DNA of 64,000 nucleotides from Pleurocapsa sp. PCC 7319 (GCF_000332195.1 NZ_KB235922.1:1822211-1886210); one strand, 5' to 3'; shown: positions 28,165 to 36,708, counted from the stretch's first letter. Made by a program: numbers and translations. The notes: generated from the sequence alone by a model not told the origin.

Positions 28165-29313
28165 CAGGGCTATTTCATTCTAAATGGTAGGATAACCATG
28201 TTAAGTTAGAATCGAATTGAATAAATGAATCAAATCGCACTTCTAGATGTCTTTGAGGGAATGCCAGACTGTAGAAGAAAACAAGGAAGAAGACATTCAC
28301 TAAAATTGTGTTTAGCTTTGTTTACCTTGGCGGTGGCTGCGGGAAATCAAGGGTTTCTGGCGATAGGAGATTGGCTCTCGTCTTATAGCAGACAGTTAAA
28401 GGAACTGTTTGGCGTAGAGCGGTTGCCATCCTACAGTACCATTAGAAGAGCCTTGCTGGGTCTAGATTATGAAGAGTATTCATCTAGATTAGCTCGTTTT
28501 TTGGAGATTACTCCCAGAGAAGGGGAAACTTTAGCTGTCGATGGCAAAGTCTTGAGAGGCTCATACTTGTTATCGGAAGACAATCCTAACTGTGAGCCAC
28601 ATCAAGCGATAACGTTGGTTAGTGCTTACTTGGTCGAAAGAGGATTAATTTTAAGACCGCAGGAAGTCGAGAATAAGAGTAACGAAATTAAGGCGGTACC
28701 GCAGTTAATCGAAGCTTTAGCACTAAAAGGTGTCGTAGTGGCATTTGATGCCATGAACACCCAAAAAAACAGTAAAAACAATTGTCAAGAGTGGGAATCA
28801 TTACTTAGCAGCAGTCAAAGGTAATCAGCCTCAGCTTTTTCCAACTATTCAATGGCATTTTATCCCAGAAGACAGTTTTGAACAGATCAATTCAGGACAT
28901 GGACGGATTGAAAAACGAAGAGTAAGTATCGCTCGAATCAGTCTTCATCTGACGGATTGGTTAGCAGTCAAAACAATTATTAAGGTTGAATCTGAACGTA
29001 AAACGAAATCTAAAATAGAATTTAATAACAGATATTATATTTCTGACTTAAAAGAAACAGCATTTCAGTTTTACCAAAGAATTCGTGGTTATTGGGGAGT
29101 TGAGAACAAAGTTCACTATGTAAGAGATGTAACTCAAGGTGAAGATAAATCGAGAATTCGTACCACTCCATTACCTCAAATCATGGCGATCGCGAGAAAT
29201 TTAGCCCTAAATTTATATCGAGATGCTGGATTTTCTAATATGGCTCAAGCAGAACGAAAATGTAAGTATGGTCTTGAGCGCATTTTGGAAATTTTTAGAA
29301 TGAAATAGCCCTG
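28165..29313. mobile_element. ISAs1-type insertion sequence with 20-bp terminal inverted repeats
   Basis: The ends CAGGGCTATTTCATTCTAAA (28165-28184) and its exact complement (29294-29313) enclose one transposase gene. The element is 1,149 bp. The flanks show no target duplication (AAGGGTTTAAAC left, TACTTGTGC right), so a deletion or recombination may have followed insertion. Confidence 0.88.
28225..29308 (+). pseudogene. ISAs1-family transposase, frameshifted in an A7 run
   Basis: Frame 1 (28225-28824, 199 residues) covers the N-terminal DDE_Tnp_1-associated domain (LFTLAVAAGNQGFLAIGDWL) and the first catalytic Asp (LAVDGKVLRG). The second frame resumes after 28770 (SGNHYLAAVKGNQPQLFPTI) and runs to TAG 29306-29308 (RYYISDLKETAFQFYQRIRG, HYVRDV). 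Both halves align to one ISAs1 transposase. The break is at A7 (28763-28769): six A's would restore the frame. Catalytic residues are split across the break, so the gene is inactive unless slippage restores the frame. Confidence 0.88.
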
Positions 29314-29581
29314 TACTTGTGCTATTAAAAAAGGTCAAACAATTAGCTTCAAAGGTATCAAAGAATATGTCTGCCGATTGAAAGAAAACTTGAGAAAAGA
29401 TCGAAGACATAGCAATTTCTGGGTGGGGTTGTATGGTGGTTTGTGGGTTGAATCTTTTCAAATATGCCATAAGTGGGTTGAGCAACTAATGATACTTACT
29501 CCTAATAAGCTACCTTTTTATCAACAGGGTATAAGGGCTAAAATGCTTATCCTATCTTCCTTTTAACTCCTCTGTCACCCC
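29314..29581. other. Region between the ISAs1 element and the coupling-protein relic
   Basis: An open frame on the plus strand (to TAA at 29564-29566) encodes WVGLYGGLWVESFQICHKWV and similar, but I do not recognise it and it has no clear start. It may be a relic of the gene disrupted by the insertion sequence. Confidence 0.3.
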
Positions 29582-29965
29582 GTGAGACAGGGAACTAAAA
29601 CTAAGCTTATTTTGGGCTGTGCTGACCCTCAGACAGCAGAAACAATGGTCAAGATTATTGGCAGACAGGAGTATCGTCATCTTGCAGAGAATCATAGTCG
29701 TTCGCGCCATACTGGAAGAAGTGGCAATGGTAGGACTGTGACCCTCAATGAACAGCTACGAGAAGGTTATGCCGTGATGCCCGATCAATTAGCTAATTTA
29801 CCAGATCTTCAAGGGTATTTGAAGATCGCTCAATATTGTGCTCCCATTAAGTTAAAGCCCAAAAAGTTGGCTGCTCGTGCTAGAAAATTTGTCCCACTGT
29901 TAGGTTCATCTATGAATAACAAGAAACAGAGTATTCAAGAGCAATGGGATGATTTGAAGGAGTAA
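29582..29965 (+). pseudogene. C-terminal relic of a TraD/VirD4-type coupling protein
   Basis: 127 residues without the nucleotide-binding core. TKTKLILGCADPQTAETMVKI followed by GRQE, then QLREGYAVMPDQLANLPDLQGYLKI is the tail of type IV coupling proteins, the hexameric ATPases that feed DNA to conjugation machines. Walker A and B regions are absent; the frame begins after the preceding stop. GTG 29582 is only the first codon that can be used, not a real start. It shows that conjugative DNA once came in here. Confidence 0.7.
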
Positions 29966-29971
29966 ATAGTT

Positions 29972-30059
29972 GCCAGTCGTCGGGCTGCGATGGCTCGGCA
30001 AGATAATGTTTTGGATGTCCAATACCTCTTCGCACGCCCGATTCGCTTCGCCGACTGGC
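29972..30059. repeat. 88-bp inverted repeat at the coupling-protein relic's end
   Basis: GCCAGTCG (29972-29979) and CGACTGGC (30052-30059), plus CGGGC (29981-29985) and GCCCG (30036-30040), form a long-range dyad. It separates the coupling-protein relic from the minus-strand partition genes and may be a terminator-like or mobile repeat. Confidence 0.5.
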
Positions 30060-30079
30060 TCAAATAGTTAAGAAGGACC

Positions 30080-30337
30080 TCAATCTCCATAATGTTTTTC
30101 TAAAAGCGATCGCAGTTGGTCAGCCATAGTCTCTCCATCCTCTACGGCTTTTTTCTTGATCGCTCGATGCAGAGATTCAGGAATATCTAAAGTTAATCGC
30201 TTCATTTTAATAGATGCTTCTGCTGACTGTGATTTAGAATCAACAGCCTTTAAATCTCGATTGACTACCCATTCATCAACGTTTTTCGGTTTTTCTTGTT
30301 TGGGTTTGGCATTAAAGCTTACTTTCTTCTGTGGCAT
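30080..30337 (-). CDS. Ribbon-helix-helix partner of ParA (ParG/ParB-like)
   Basis: 85 residues: a basic, disordered N-terminus (MPQKKVSFNAKPKQEKPKN) and a C-terminal ribbon-helix-helix domain (MKRLTLDIPESLHRAIKKKA, then GETMADQLRSLLEKHYG). That is the build of ParG-like centromere-binding proteins, which bind operator/centromere repeats and stimulate ParA. It begins two bases after the parA stop, so translation is coupled. Confidence 0.8.
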   Translation of the reverse strand: MPQKKVSFNAKPKQEKPKNVDEWVVNRDLKAVDSKSQSAEASIKMKRLTLDIPESLHRAIKKKAVEDGETMADQLRSLLEKHYGD

Positions 30338-30339
30338 AA

Positions 30340-30969
30340 TTATCCTCCTATCTCCATCAACTCATCAACTAAAGCCTTGATTTCAGATGCAGCAGAACTT
30401 TTACTATTAGTTTCTAAAACCGTCATTCCTGTAGCTGCTGATTCAGCAAAGACAATCCTCTGACAAACTGATGACTTCAATACTGGAATCTCATAACCAC
30501 TGAGGGCATCAACTACATCTCTGCCGATTGCCGTATTTACGATTTTACGATTAATTACAAATGCAGATTTCAGGTTTTCTTTATATACAGAAGCTTCTTT
30601 GATTAGATTGACTACATCATTAGCTGCCCAAACATCATAGGGAGAGGGCTGTACAGGTATAACAACTAAATCGGCGGCAATAATTACCGATCTGGCTAAA
30701 TCTGTAACTCGCGGCGGGCCATCAATTACTACATGATCGTAATTAGCTGCGATCGCTGGTAAATCACGATGCAAAGTAGGACGATCTAAACCGACAACTG
30801 AAAAATCAGGAGGACTTTCTCTCGCTGCTGCCCAATCACGAGCAGAACCTTGGGGGTCGGCATCTACCAACAATACAGAAGAGTCTCCCATAGCTAAAGC
30901 TTGAGCTACGTGAATGGCGAGCGTTGTTTTGCCAACTCCTCCCTTTTGATTCTCAATTGAGATAATCAT
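30340..30969 (-). CDS. parA: ParA-family partition ATPase
   Basis: 209 residues, short ParA type without an N-terminal DNA-binding domain. Deviant Walker [10 protein letters not shown] (Lys9, Lys14), switch I region [11 protein letters not shown] and VVIDGPP are conserved, as are [14 protein letters not shown] and NRKI. These ATPases segregate plasmids or integrated elements with an RHH partner. The gene is followed by such a partner. The region upstream holds a perfect 10-bp dyad that is a likely operator. Part of its sequence is duplicated at 36402-36465. Confidence 0.93.
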   Translation of the reverse strand: MIISIENQKGGVGKTTLAIHVAQALAMGDSSVLLVDADPQGSARDWAAARESPPDFSVVGLDRPTLHRDLPAIAANYDHVVIDGPPRVTDLARSVIIAADLVVIPVQPSPYDVWAANDVVNLIKEASVYKENLKSAFVINRKIVNTAIGRDVVDALSGYEIPVLKSSVCQRIVFAESAATGMTVLETNSKSSAASEIKALVDELMEIGG

Positions 30970-30978
30970 TCTTTTCTT

Positions 30979-31013
30979 TATTTACGATTAATCGTATTTC
31001 TGTAAATACGATT
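30979..31013. promoter_or_regulatory. parA operator candidate: AATCGTATTT-ctgt-AAATACGATT dyad
   Basis: A perfect 10-bp inverted repeat with a 4-nt spacer (30990-31013), preceded by a related TTTACGATT, 10-45 bases upstream of the parA start. Its right part, TTTCTGTAAATACGATT (30997-31013), recurs exactly at 58609 and 63405 and, as 16 of 17 bases, at 60993. In ParA/ParG systems the partner binds such repeats for autorepression and segregation. Confidence 0.6.
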
Positions 31014-31087
31014 CTAAGATAGCAGAGGATTTTGGTAAATGGGAAAGAAGCAAGAAATCACACAAGATCTCAGTAAGCTTTACCTGA

Positions 31088-31603
31088 TCAACTGCTTTCA
31101 GTGTCAGACTTTTGAGTTCTAACAACGTTGAATAGACGTTTTTCCTCTTTTTTGGCTGCTAACAATAAACTGTTCCAATCATCAGGAGGATTGCCATGAT
31201 CCAGCATTTTCTCAAATACCTTATAAGCATCAGTTTTACTTTCATAGGCTCGTTTCGATTTTTGATCGTTAACCCAGGCATAAACGATGATTTTAGAGCT
31301 TTGATGGTAACGAAAAAAGAGTCGATACTGCTGAAAAAACTTGGCTCTAAACCAGTGTTTGTAATTTTTCCCTAATGTCTTACCTTGACGATCTTCTGTG
31401 CGCGTTGGGTCAAGAGGAATAATTTCAAATGCTAATTTGGCGATCGCGGCAAGTCTTTTAGTCGCATTTTTACTATGATAAGTCTCAGGATTTTTTGGTC
31501 GCAGCTTTTCTACCGTAGCTAGAAGTTCTTCAAACTGACTTAAAAAGAGTGGATGGGCATATATTTTCCACCCATTAACTATTAATGGTTGATTTTTCGC
31601 CAA
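31088..31603 (-). CDS. yhaV: YhaV-type ribonuclease toxin
   Basis: 171 residues. VNGWKIYAHPLFLSQFE, KNATKRLAAIAKLAFEIIP, GKNYKHWFRAKFFQQYRLFFRY and IIVYAWVNDQKSKRAYESKTDAY are the family signature (RelE-like fold). YhaV cuts mRNA in translation and is held off by PrlF, which is encoded just upstream. The start codon is TTG at 31603, three bases after the prlF stop; no closer ATG fits. Confidence 0.93.
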   Translation of the reverse strand: MAKNQPLIVNGWKIYAHPLFLSQFEELLATVEKLRPKNPETYHSKNATKRLAAIAKLAFEIIPLDPTRTEDRQGKTLGKNYKHWFRAKFFQQYRLFFRYHQSSKIIVYAWVNDQKSKRAYESKTDAYKVFEKMLDHGNPPDDWNSLLLAAKKEEKRLFNVVRTQKSDTESS

Positions 31604-31605
31604 GT

Positions 31606-31944
31606 TTACTCATCCTCTTTGTTCAGAGGTTGATCTAGATCCACTTCTATCCCAGCTACTAATCTATCTACTTGCCCTTTTAAACTAGAATCTATTGCTT
31701 TGATGTTTTCTGGAGAGGTTTGAATATCGGTTGCTATGAAATCTAAAAAGTTGGCTAAAACAGGGTCTTCTTCCTCAGCATTATTTTTGGCTATGGTTAC
31801 AGTACCATCTTGATGTATGACATAACAAATTTTGTCTTTCTTGCTTAAGCCCAAAGCATTACGAACAGAAGCAGGGATTGTGGTCTGATAGCGGTCAGTA
31901 AGAGTAGATTCTGTTTCTATAACTGTGGGTTTAGTCATGACCAT
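31606..31944 (-). CDS. prlF: PrlF-type antitoxin (AbrB/MazE fold)
   Basis: 112 residues. The swapped-hairpin DNA-binding domain is ESTLTDRYQTTIPASVRNAL, the usual AbrB/MazE start. The acidic C-terminal half (DQPLNKEDE and upstream) would wrap YhaV. Directly upstream of yhaV in one transcript, where PrlF usually represses its own promoter. Confidence 0.92.
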   Translation of the reverse strand: MVMTKPTVIETESTLTDRYQTTIPASVRNALGLSKKDKICYVIHQDGTVTIAKNNAEEEDPVLANFLDFIATDIQTSPENIKAIDSSLKGQVDRLVAGIEVDLDQPLNKEDE

Positions 31945-32055
31945 TAAACATCAACAATTAGACTCTTTTTATAGTAATGCATTTGCATTACTATAACAAC
32001 TGTTGAAGATAAAACTAGCTAAATATTCTGCTGATAAATCTTTATTTAATATCTA

Positions 32056-32472
32056 ATGTTAAAAATTTCAGAGCAAGTCATTATTCCTAGCCGTGAAATT
32101 GATATAAGAGCTGTTCGTTCAACTGGAGCAGGTGGTCAAAACGTAAATAAAGTAGCTACGGCTATACATCTACGTTTTGATATTTTAGCGTCGTCACTTC
32201 CTGATTATTACAAAGAAAAGTTGTTGAAATTAAGTGAGTCGAGAATTTCAAAAGACGGAGTTATTGTCATCAAAGCACAGCAGTTTCGCACTCAGAATCA
32301 GAATAAAGAAGATGCCTTAAAACGACTGAAAAACGTCATCAAAAGTGTATCCATTCCGAAGAAAAAGCGACTCGCGACTAAACCTACTAAAGGAGCAAAA
32401 AGAAGGCGATTAGATAGCAAAGCTAAACGAAGTCAATTAAAGGCATCGAGAAAAAAGATTGACTATGATTAA
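32056..32472 (+). CDS. arfB: ArfB-type alternative ribosome rescue factor
   Basis: 138 residues. The release-factor-like GGQ loop (RSTGAGGQNVNK, Gln28) sits in the N-terminal domain, followed by a lysine-rich tail (KKKRLATKPTKGAKRRR) that in ArfB enters the mRNA channel of stalled ribosomes. It lacks codon-recognition domains. Divergent from the prlF-yhaV pair; possibly ancestral chromosome or a passenger. Confidence 0.9.
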   Translation: MLKISEQVIIPSREIDIRAVRSTGAGGQNVNKVATAIHLRFDILASSLPDYYKEKLLKLSESRISKDGVIVIKAQQFRTQNQNKEDALKRLKNVIKSVSIPKKKRLATKPTKGAKRRRLDSKAKRSQLKASRKKIDYD

Positions 32473-32669
32473 TCTCGCTCATCTCCTAATCGAATACCAA
32501 TTTAGGAGTTATCGGTAGTTCAACCTGCGAGACAGCCCGTCGCTTTTACCTATATGTCCGCTGCAATGAAATGTTACACAACGCAAAAACCTATGATTGT
32601 TCAAGTTGCACATCTCAACCCAACCTTCAAGACTGAACCACGTTTTTCAACCTCATCATCTGCTTGAAT
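32473..32669. other. Intergenic, arfB to the nuclease-transposase gene
   Basis: 197 bases between convergent genes. No hairpin with a T-tract stands out and no gene was seen. Confidence 0.4.
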
Positions 32670-35516
32670 TTATGTCTTTTTACGCTTAGATGCGAGATGT
32701 TGTGGTACGAATCCCTCTGGATAAAGTTCGATAGTTGACAGCTTATGTTTCCGATGTTTTCTTCGGTTAAAAGTGTCTATATCTTGTTCCTTAGAAAGAA
32801 GAAATTTCAGGAAATCTATGCCTTTGTAATGACATGTCTGACAAATACTCAACAACACAAGATAATTTTCAAGTCCACTTTCTGTAATAATTCCATGATA
32901 AATCTCTCTATAATAGGCGAATTGCTTGATAGCATGTTCTGCATTGTTATTATTCCAAGGGATTCCGTCATACTGGATAAACGCGAACAATTTATCACGA
33001 TTTTTTATCAATCGTAACCGCAAGGCTTCCGCTGCATCGGATGAAATAAGTTGATTGTCTATGGAATTGAAAAATTCTTCAACTGCTAAAGTATGTCGCA
33101 TCAGATACTTTTTCCGAAGACCATGTTCATCAATTGATGTAACAATTTCTCTAAGCAACACACCAAAGGGTTGGGTAATCGACTTGAGTTCGTCGTCAAA
33201 CGGGTTGTTCAGCAACTCTTGATTTATATCTCGTATTAGATGAATAAGACATTTTTGTTGTGGACATTCTATACCGTCATATGCAGCATAGAAATCAGAA
33301 ACTAGAACACCTTTGAAATCAGCCAATAACTCATGTAAAAAACTTCCTTCCCTTGAGGGTCGATACAAATAAACAACTTGTTCAAGATTCGTAAAGACCC
33401 AAACATATCCTTTCTGATTTTGCAGCTCTATTTCTGTTTCATCTACATGTAGAAGTTTTCCAGCAACGATATCTGCTAATAGTCTTTGATAAGTAGTTTC
33501 ATAGTATCTTGCCATTAATGGCTTCAGCATGGAAATTTCATTAGAAGCAATACGTATTCCAAAAAATTCTTCAAACATCTTCGATAGTACTTGAAGATTT
33601 ATTTTATATTCCACATGCTGAAACATAACCCAGCTTTTGAGACCATGAAAATGTCTATCTAGTCTTTGATGCTCAATGGGAATAAATTCTTTATTACATT
33701 TAAGACACTTGTGTACCGAGGTTCTACACTCTATTACTCTACGCCTGATGCCAGTTGGTGTAAATATGATGTCGAAAGCTCTCTTGACTCTCGGTTCTGG
33801 AGTTCTAACTGGCTTCTTAATACCATTGACTACATCTTCGCTCTTGCAAATGGGACATTGTGAAGCAAGTATCGTGATTTTTTCAGATGCTGGCAGGCTG
33901 CGATTGGGAGAAGGAGCTTTAGTTGATTTAGCTTTTTTGATGGCTTTGCTACTATGTATATAAACTCGCTCTTGTTGATAATCAAAATATGCCCTCTTAT
34001 TGATAAATTCAAATTCGGGTTGGGCAAAATTTATTTTATTCCATTTGTGAAAATCAGATAGCTTTTCAATATCTTCTATAAAACCAACTGATTTATGGTT
34101 GACATTATCTACAACCGACTCTTTTTTCGGGGTGGTTATAGTTAAAATTTGCCGTATAGTTTCAGTAACTATTTTTAGTGCTATACAGTCCTCTAAATTG
34201 TAGGTCAATAGCTTATATTTCCAGCTATCATCGTAACTGGTTTCCCATTTTGCTCTCCAGACAATACTTTGAAGCCCTGAAGCATTTGATTCACTCCACG
34301 AAAACCCTAAGTATTTGCCTATATCCTTGAGACCATTCGAGTAGGTGGGGAAGTAGATATGTGCATAAATTAGGGAAAGAGTATTGACCATAGCATTCAA
34401 TATTCGCTCGATTAAAGCCTTATCAAGCGAGGCTTTGGTCATTTTCTTGATGAATGCTCGTTCATAACCACCATAGCAAAATATAATAAATTCTTCTCGT
34501 CGCGTAACCTCGTTGACAAACTGTTCAAATATCTGTGTCTCTTGCTCTTTACTCTCAGCCCAGAAAGAATAACGTTTTTCCGAACCTTTTTCTACAATAA
34601 GCAACCCAATAAGATAAACAAAATCGATGTCAGGATCGCTCTCTACATCAAGATAGATACATACTGGACTATCAGGTACTTGCACAGTTCCGAGGATGTA
34701 TATCTTTTCATCGCGTATCGCTAATGCTTGGAGGGCATGATAACGGCGTTGCGATTCTTTGGTCGCATTCTTTCTTTTTCTTCGAGGTCTAAATGTGTGA
34801 GCAAGTTGGGTAACTGTCAAAATCCCTTTGCGATTCAATGATTTGATTTCCTTCTCAGATATTCCTCGAATCAAACTGAGGTTGTCTTCTTGATGAGCTT
34901 GTTCGTAACAGTAGTTTTGAAACTCACATATTTGGCAGTGATTGTTGAGGACTAACCTGGGAACTTCCTCCCCGACACACATCTTTTTTAGGTCTAACTG
35001 GATTTGTTTAACTTTGCGTGAATCTGTATTAAGACGCACAGTAGTCTGCTTACATTCTTTGCCATGCCAAACACTCCCGACTACTGGAATTACCGTTTGA
35101 TATTTGACGAGAAATGTAGCCAATAATTCTAAAAAAAGCCTTTGCTCTTTACGAATTCGGCTTCCTTCATAAAATAACATCGGTGCATAGAAAGAGTGAT
35201 CCTGTCGCTTTGTTGCTACTTTTTTAATTCCATCTAATACCAAAGAAAAATGATTGTCTTCAACAGATAAGTTAAGAATAAAAAGACTACCTTTTTCTAA
35301 TATCGAAGTAATAAGAGAAACATCACTTATTACTTGCTCATCAGTAACTTTTGCCTGGATTTTACTAAGTGCATTGCGTTTTACGTTACTTCTTAATTTG
35401 AGCTGTAAGTCCTCATAATCCGATTTAATGCCTGACTGGCCTATCAGTTTGAGATAGCCCTTGTATCTACAATGAATATAACTTTCAAGCACATCGTTGG
35501 TAACTATTGCTTTCAT
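32670..35516 (-). CDS. TM0106-type RecB-like nuclease / DEDD exonuclease fused to IS66-type transposase
   Basis: 948 residues from ATG 35516 (MKAIVTNDVLESYIHCRYKG). Residues 1-240 are RecB/Cas4-like as in the TM0106 family, with the Cys cluster CQICEFQNYC near 199. Residues ~285-470 look like an RNase H_2/DEDD exonuclease: YLDVESDPDIDF near 294, CYGGYERAF, NGLKDIGKYLGFSW and YNLEDC. From about 530 the protein is IS66-like: a zinc finger CPICKSEDV...CLKCNKEF near 555, catalytic HVDETE near 692, SDFYAAYDG near 743 and NNNAEHAIKQF near 857. No IS66 accessory genes or ends were seen. I recall fusions of this type but not a described function. Proposed to process or rejoin DNA ends; activity inferred only. 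Confidence 0.85.
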   Translation of the reverse strand: MKAIVTNDVLESYIHCRYKGYLKLIGQSGIKSDYEDLQLKLRSNVKRNALSKIQAKVTDEQVISDVSLITSILEKGSLFILNLSVEDNHFSLVLDGIKKVATKRQDHSFYAPMLFYEGSRIRKEQRLFLELLATFLVKYQTVIPVVGSVWHGKECKQTTVRLNTDSRKVKQIQLDLKKMCVGEEVPRLVLNNHCQICEFQNYCYEQAHQEDNLSLIRGISEKEIKSLNRKGILTVTQLAHTFRPRRKRKNATKESQRRYHALQALAIRDEKIYILGTVQVPDSPVCIYLDVESDPDIDFVYLIGLLIVEKGSEKRYSFWAESKEQETQIFEQFVNEVTRREEFIIFCYGGYERAFIKKMTKASLDKALIERILNAMVNTLSLIYAHIYFPTYSNGLKDIGKYLGFSWSESNASGLQSIVWRAKWETSYDDSWKYKLLTYNLEDCIALKIVTETIRQILTITTPKKESVVDNVNHKSVGFIEDIEKLSDFHKWNKINFAQPEFEFINKRAYFDYQQERVYIHSSKAIKKAKSTKAPSPNRSLPASEKITILASQCPICKSEDVVNGIKKPVRTPEPRVKRAFDIIFTPTGIRRRVIECRTSVHKCLKCNKEFIPIEHQRLDRHFHGLKSWVMFQHVEYKINLQVLSKMFEEFFGIRIASNEISMLKPLMARYYETTYQRLLADIVAGKLLHVDETEIELQNQKGYVWVFTNLEQVVYLYRPSREGSFLHELLADFKGVLVSDFYAAYDGIECPQQKCLIHLIRDINQELLNNPFDDELKSITQPFGVLLREIVTSIDEHGLRKKYLMRHTLAVEEFFNSIDNQLISSDAAEALRLRLIKNRDKLFAFIQYDGIPWNNNNAEHAIKQFAYYREIYHGIITESGLENYLVLLSICQTCHYKGIDFLKFLLSKEQDIDTFNRRKHRKHKLSTIELYPEGFVPQHLASKRKKT

Positions 35517-35645
35517 TAGCTTTATGATAGTTGGCCACAAAAATATCTTTAGAAAGTGAAAAATTGCCGCTTAAACTCTATCTAAAGTGTTTTCAGACAG
35601 CCAATCTATCTCGTCACGCAGAATTGAATTCCATCAGAAAAATAA

Positions 35646-35993
35646 TTAACTGGCAATCAGATTAGTTTCTTTTCTAATAGATTGTGTAATTGCTTCTACT
35701 AATAACAATCGTTCATTAATAGATAATTGAAGAATTGATTCAGTTAAAGATTCTAAAGTTTTTGGGGATTCTGTCTTAGATGAAACACTTAGACTTATTT
35801 GTTCTCCTCTATTTAGATTCTGCTCTATTTCTGACTTCAGAGATTCTAAAAACATACAGTCATTACCTAAATCAGAAGCTTCATCTTCATATTCTTCTTG
35901 GTCTTCAATTTGAGCCAGCCGACCATTATATTGACTTAGTAGATGATTAATTGCCTCTAACATAAATTTAAGATCTTTAAACGATAAATTCAT
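35646..35993 (-). CDS. Small protein, candidate antitoxin to the Tse2-like gene
   Basis: 115 residues from ATG 35993; GTG at 35999 is the alternative. It begins MNLSFKDLKFMLEAINHLLS and is helical and acidic; a Ser/Thr-rich middle (SLSVSSKTESPKT) precedes a second helical region. It starts within 10 bases of the upstream gene's stop, so it is co-translated. No homologue recognised. Role as antitoxin follows only from position and size. Confidence 0.55.
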   Translation of the reverse strand: MNLSFKDLKFMLEAINHLLSQYNGRLAQIEDQEEYEDEASDLGNDCMFLESLKSEIEQNLNRGEQISLSVSSKTESPKTLESLTESILQLSINERLLLVEAITQSIRKETNLIAS

Positions 35994-35999
35994 AAACAC

Positions 36000-36347
36000 C
36001 TAACTCACTTTATAAAAAGACTGACCACTTATTAGCAAAGCTTTTTTGTATTTCTCCAATGGCATTGTTCGACTAGGTTTCCACAGCCAATGATTTCCCC
36101 TGTCGTTAATTAATTCTAAATCTTGTGGAATGTCTATGCCAGCATCTATTTTCCACCAATTTTTCCCTTTTCCTTGAACTGAAAAAGTTGAGATGCCTCC
36201 TGGTTCAAATCCTTCTGGTACTGTTTCTTGGACCCAAGTTTTCCCTTCCCTTTCGTATGTGGCAATATCTTTATTGAGACGAACATTGTCCATTCGAGGA
36301 GAATTAGCATTACCTCTTCGATATAAGTCAACTGGTGTTTTTGCCAT
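36000..36347 (-). CDS. Possible Tse2-family ADP-ribosyltransferase toxin
   Basis: 115 residues. LYRRGNANSPRMDNVR, GGISTFSVQGKG, IDIPQDLELIND and HWLWKPSRTMPLEKY line up in order with the Tse2-type ADP-ribosyltransferase toxin domain as I recall it (LYR, GGxSTF, DIPPDL, HYTxxPxxxM). Tse2 in Pseudomonas is a type VI effector; chromosomal relatives form toxin-antitoxin pairs. NAD-binding residues cannot be confirmed by eye. Paired with the 115-residue gene directly downstream. Confidence 0.5.
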   Translation of the reverse strand: MAKTPVDLYRRGNANSPRMDNVRLNKDIATYEREGKTWVQETVPEGFEPGGISTFSVQGKGKNWWKIDAGIDIPQDLELINDRGNHWLWKPSRTMPLEKYKKALLISGQSFYKVS

Positions 36348-36401
36348 AGGCTAAGAATTGCGAGGGCATAACTATCTTAATGTTTTTCCTGCTCAATGAG
36401 C

Positions 36402-36465
36402 GCCGTATTTACGATTTTACGATTAATTACAAATGCAGATTTCTGGTTTTCTTTAAACACAGAAG
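36402..36465. pseudogene. 64-bp duplicated fragment of parA
   Basis: Matches 30530-30593, inside parA, at 61 of 64 positions and in the same orientation. It lies 5.9 kb away with no remaining coding function. It marks a past duplication or recombination of the partition region. Confidence 0.85.
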
Positions 36466-36533
36466 TTCTATGGTGAAAACTACTGTCAGAAATATCATTT
36501 GCCAGAGTCGAGCTGAGTATTGTTGACTCGTTC

Positions 36534-36572
36534 AATTGTAAATTTTGGCGCGTTTATTCCTAAAATTTACAA
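36534..36572. promoter_or_regulatory. 12-bp inverted repeat upstream of the serine recombinase
   Basis: ATTGTAAATTTT (36534-36545) and AAAATTTACAAT (36561-36572), spacer 15 nt, 137 bases before the recombinase start. It may be a recombinase (res-type) site or an operator. Confidence 0.5.
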
Positions 36573-36708
36573 TCGCTTTTTCCAAAATTCGGCGATCGCC
36601 CTAAAATTGGTTGTTCTGATTTTTAGACAAAGTTCATTATTGTTGTTTAGCTAATCAAAGTATACTGTTGTCTTAAGTAAATGAGTTTAGTAAACAATCC
36701 CGAATCAA

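Larger units (their letters stand above)
36348..36708. other. Intergenic with parA fragment and inverted repeat
   Basis: This stretch of 361 bases contains the parA fragment (36402-36465) and a 12-bp inverted repeat (36534-36572), listed separately. No gene seen. Confidence 0.6.

Noticed and set aside
28763-28770. A AAA AAC slippery heptamer suggesting programmed -1 frameshifting in the ISAs1 gene
   Set aside because: A -1 shift here reads CAG TAA, an immediate stop. The second half is in the +1 frame, so a -1 signal cannot join the halves.
32670-35516. Ordinary IS66 insertion with a readthrough fusion
   Set aside because: No IS66 Orf1/Orf2 genes or terminal repeats were seen, and the nuclease part and the zinc finger are joined by a continuous linker.
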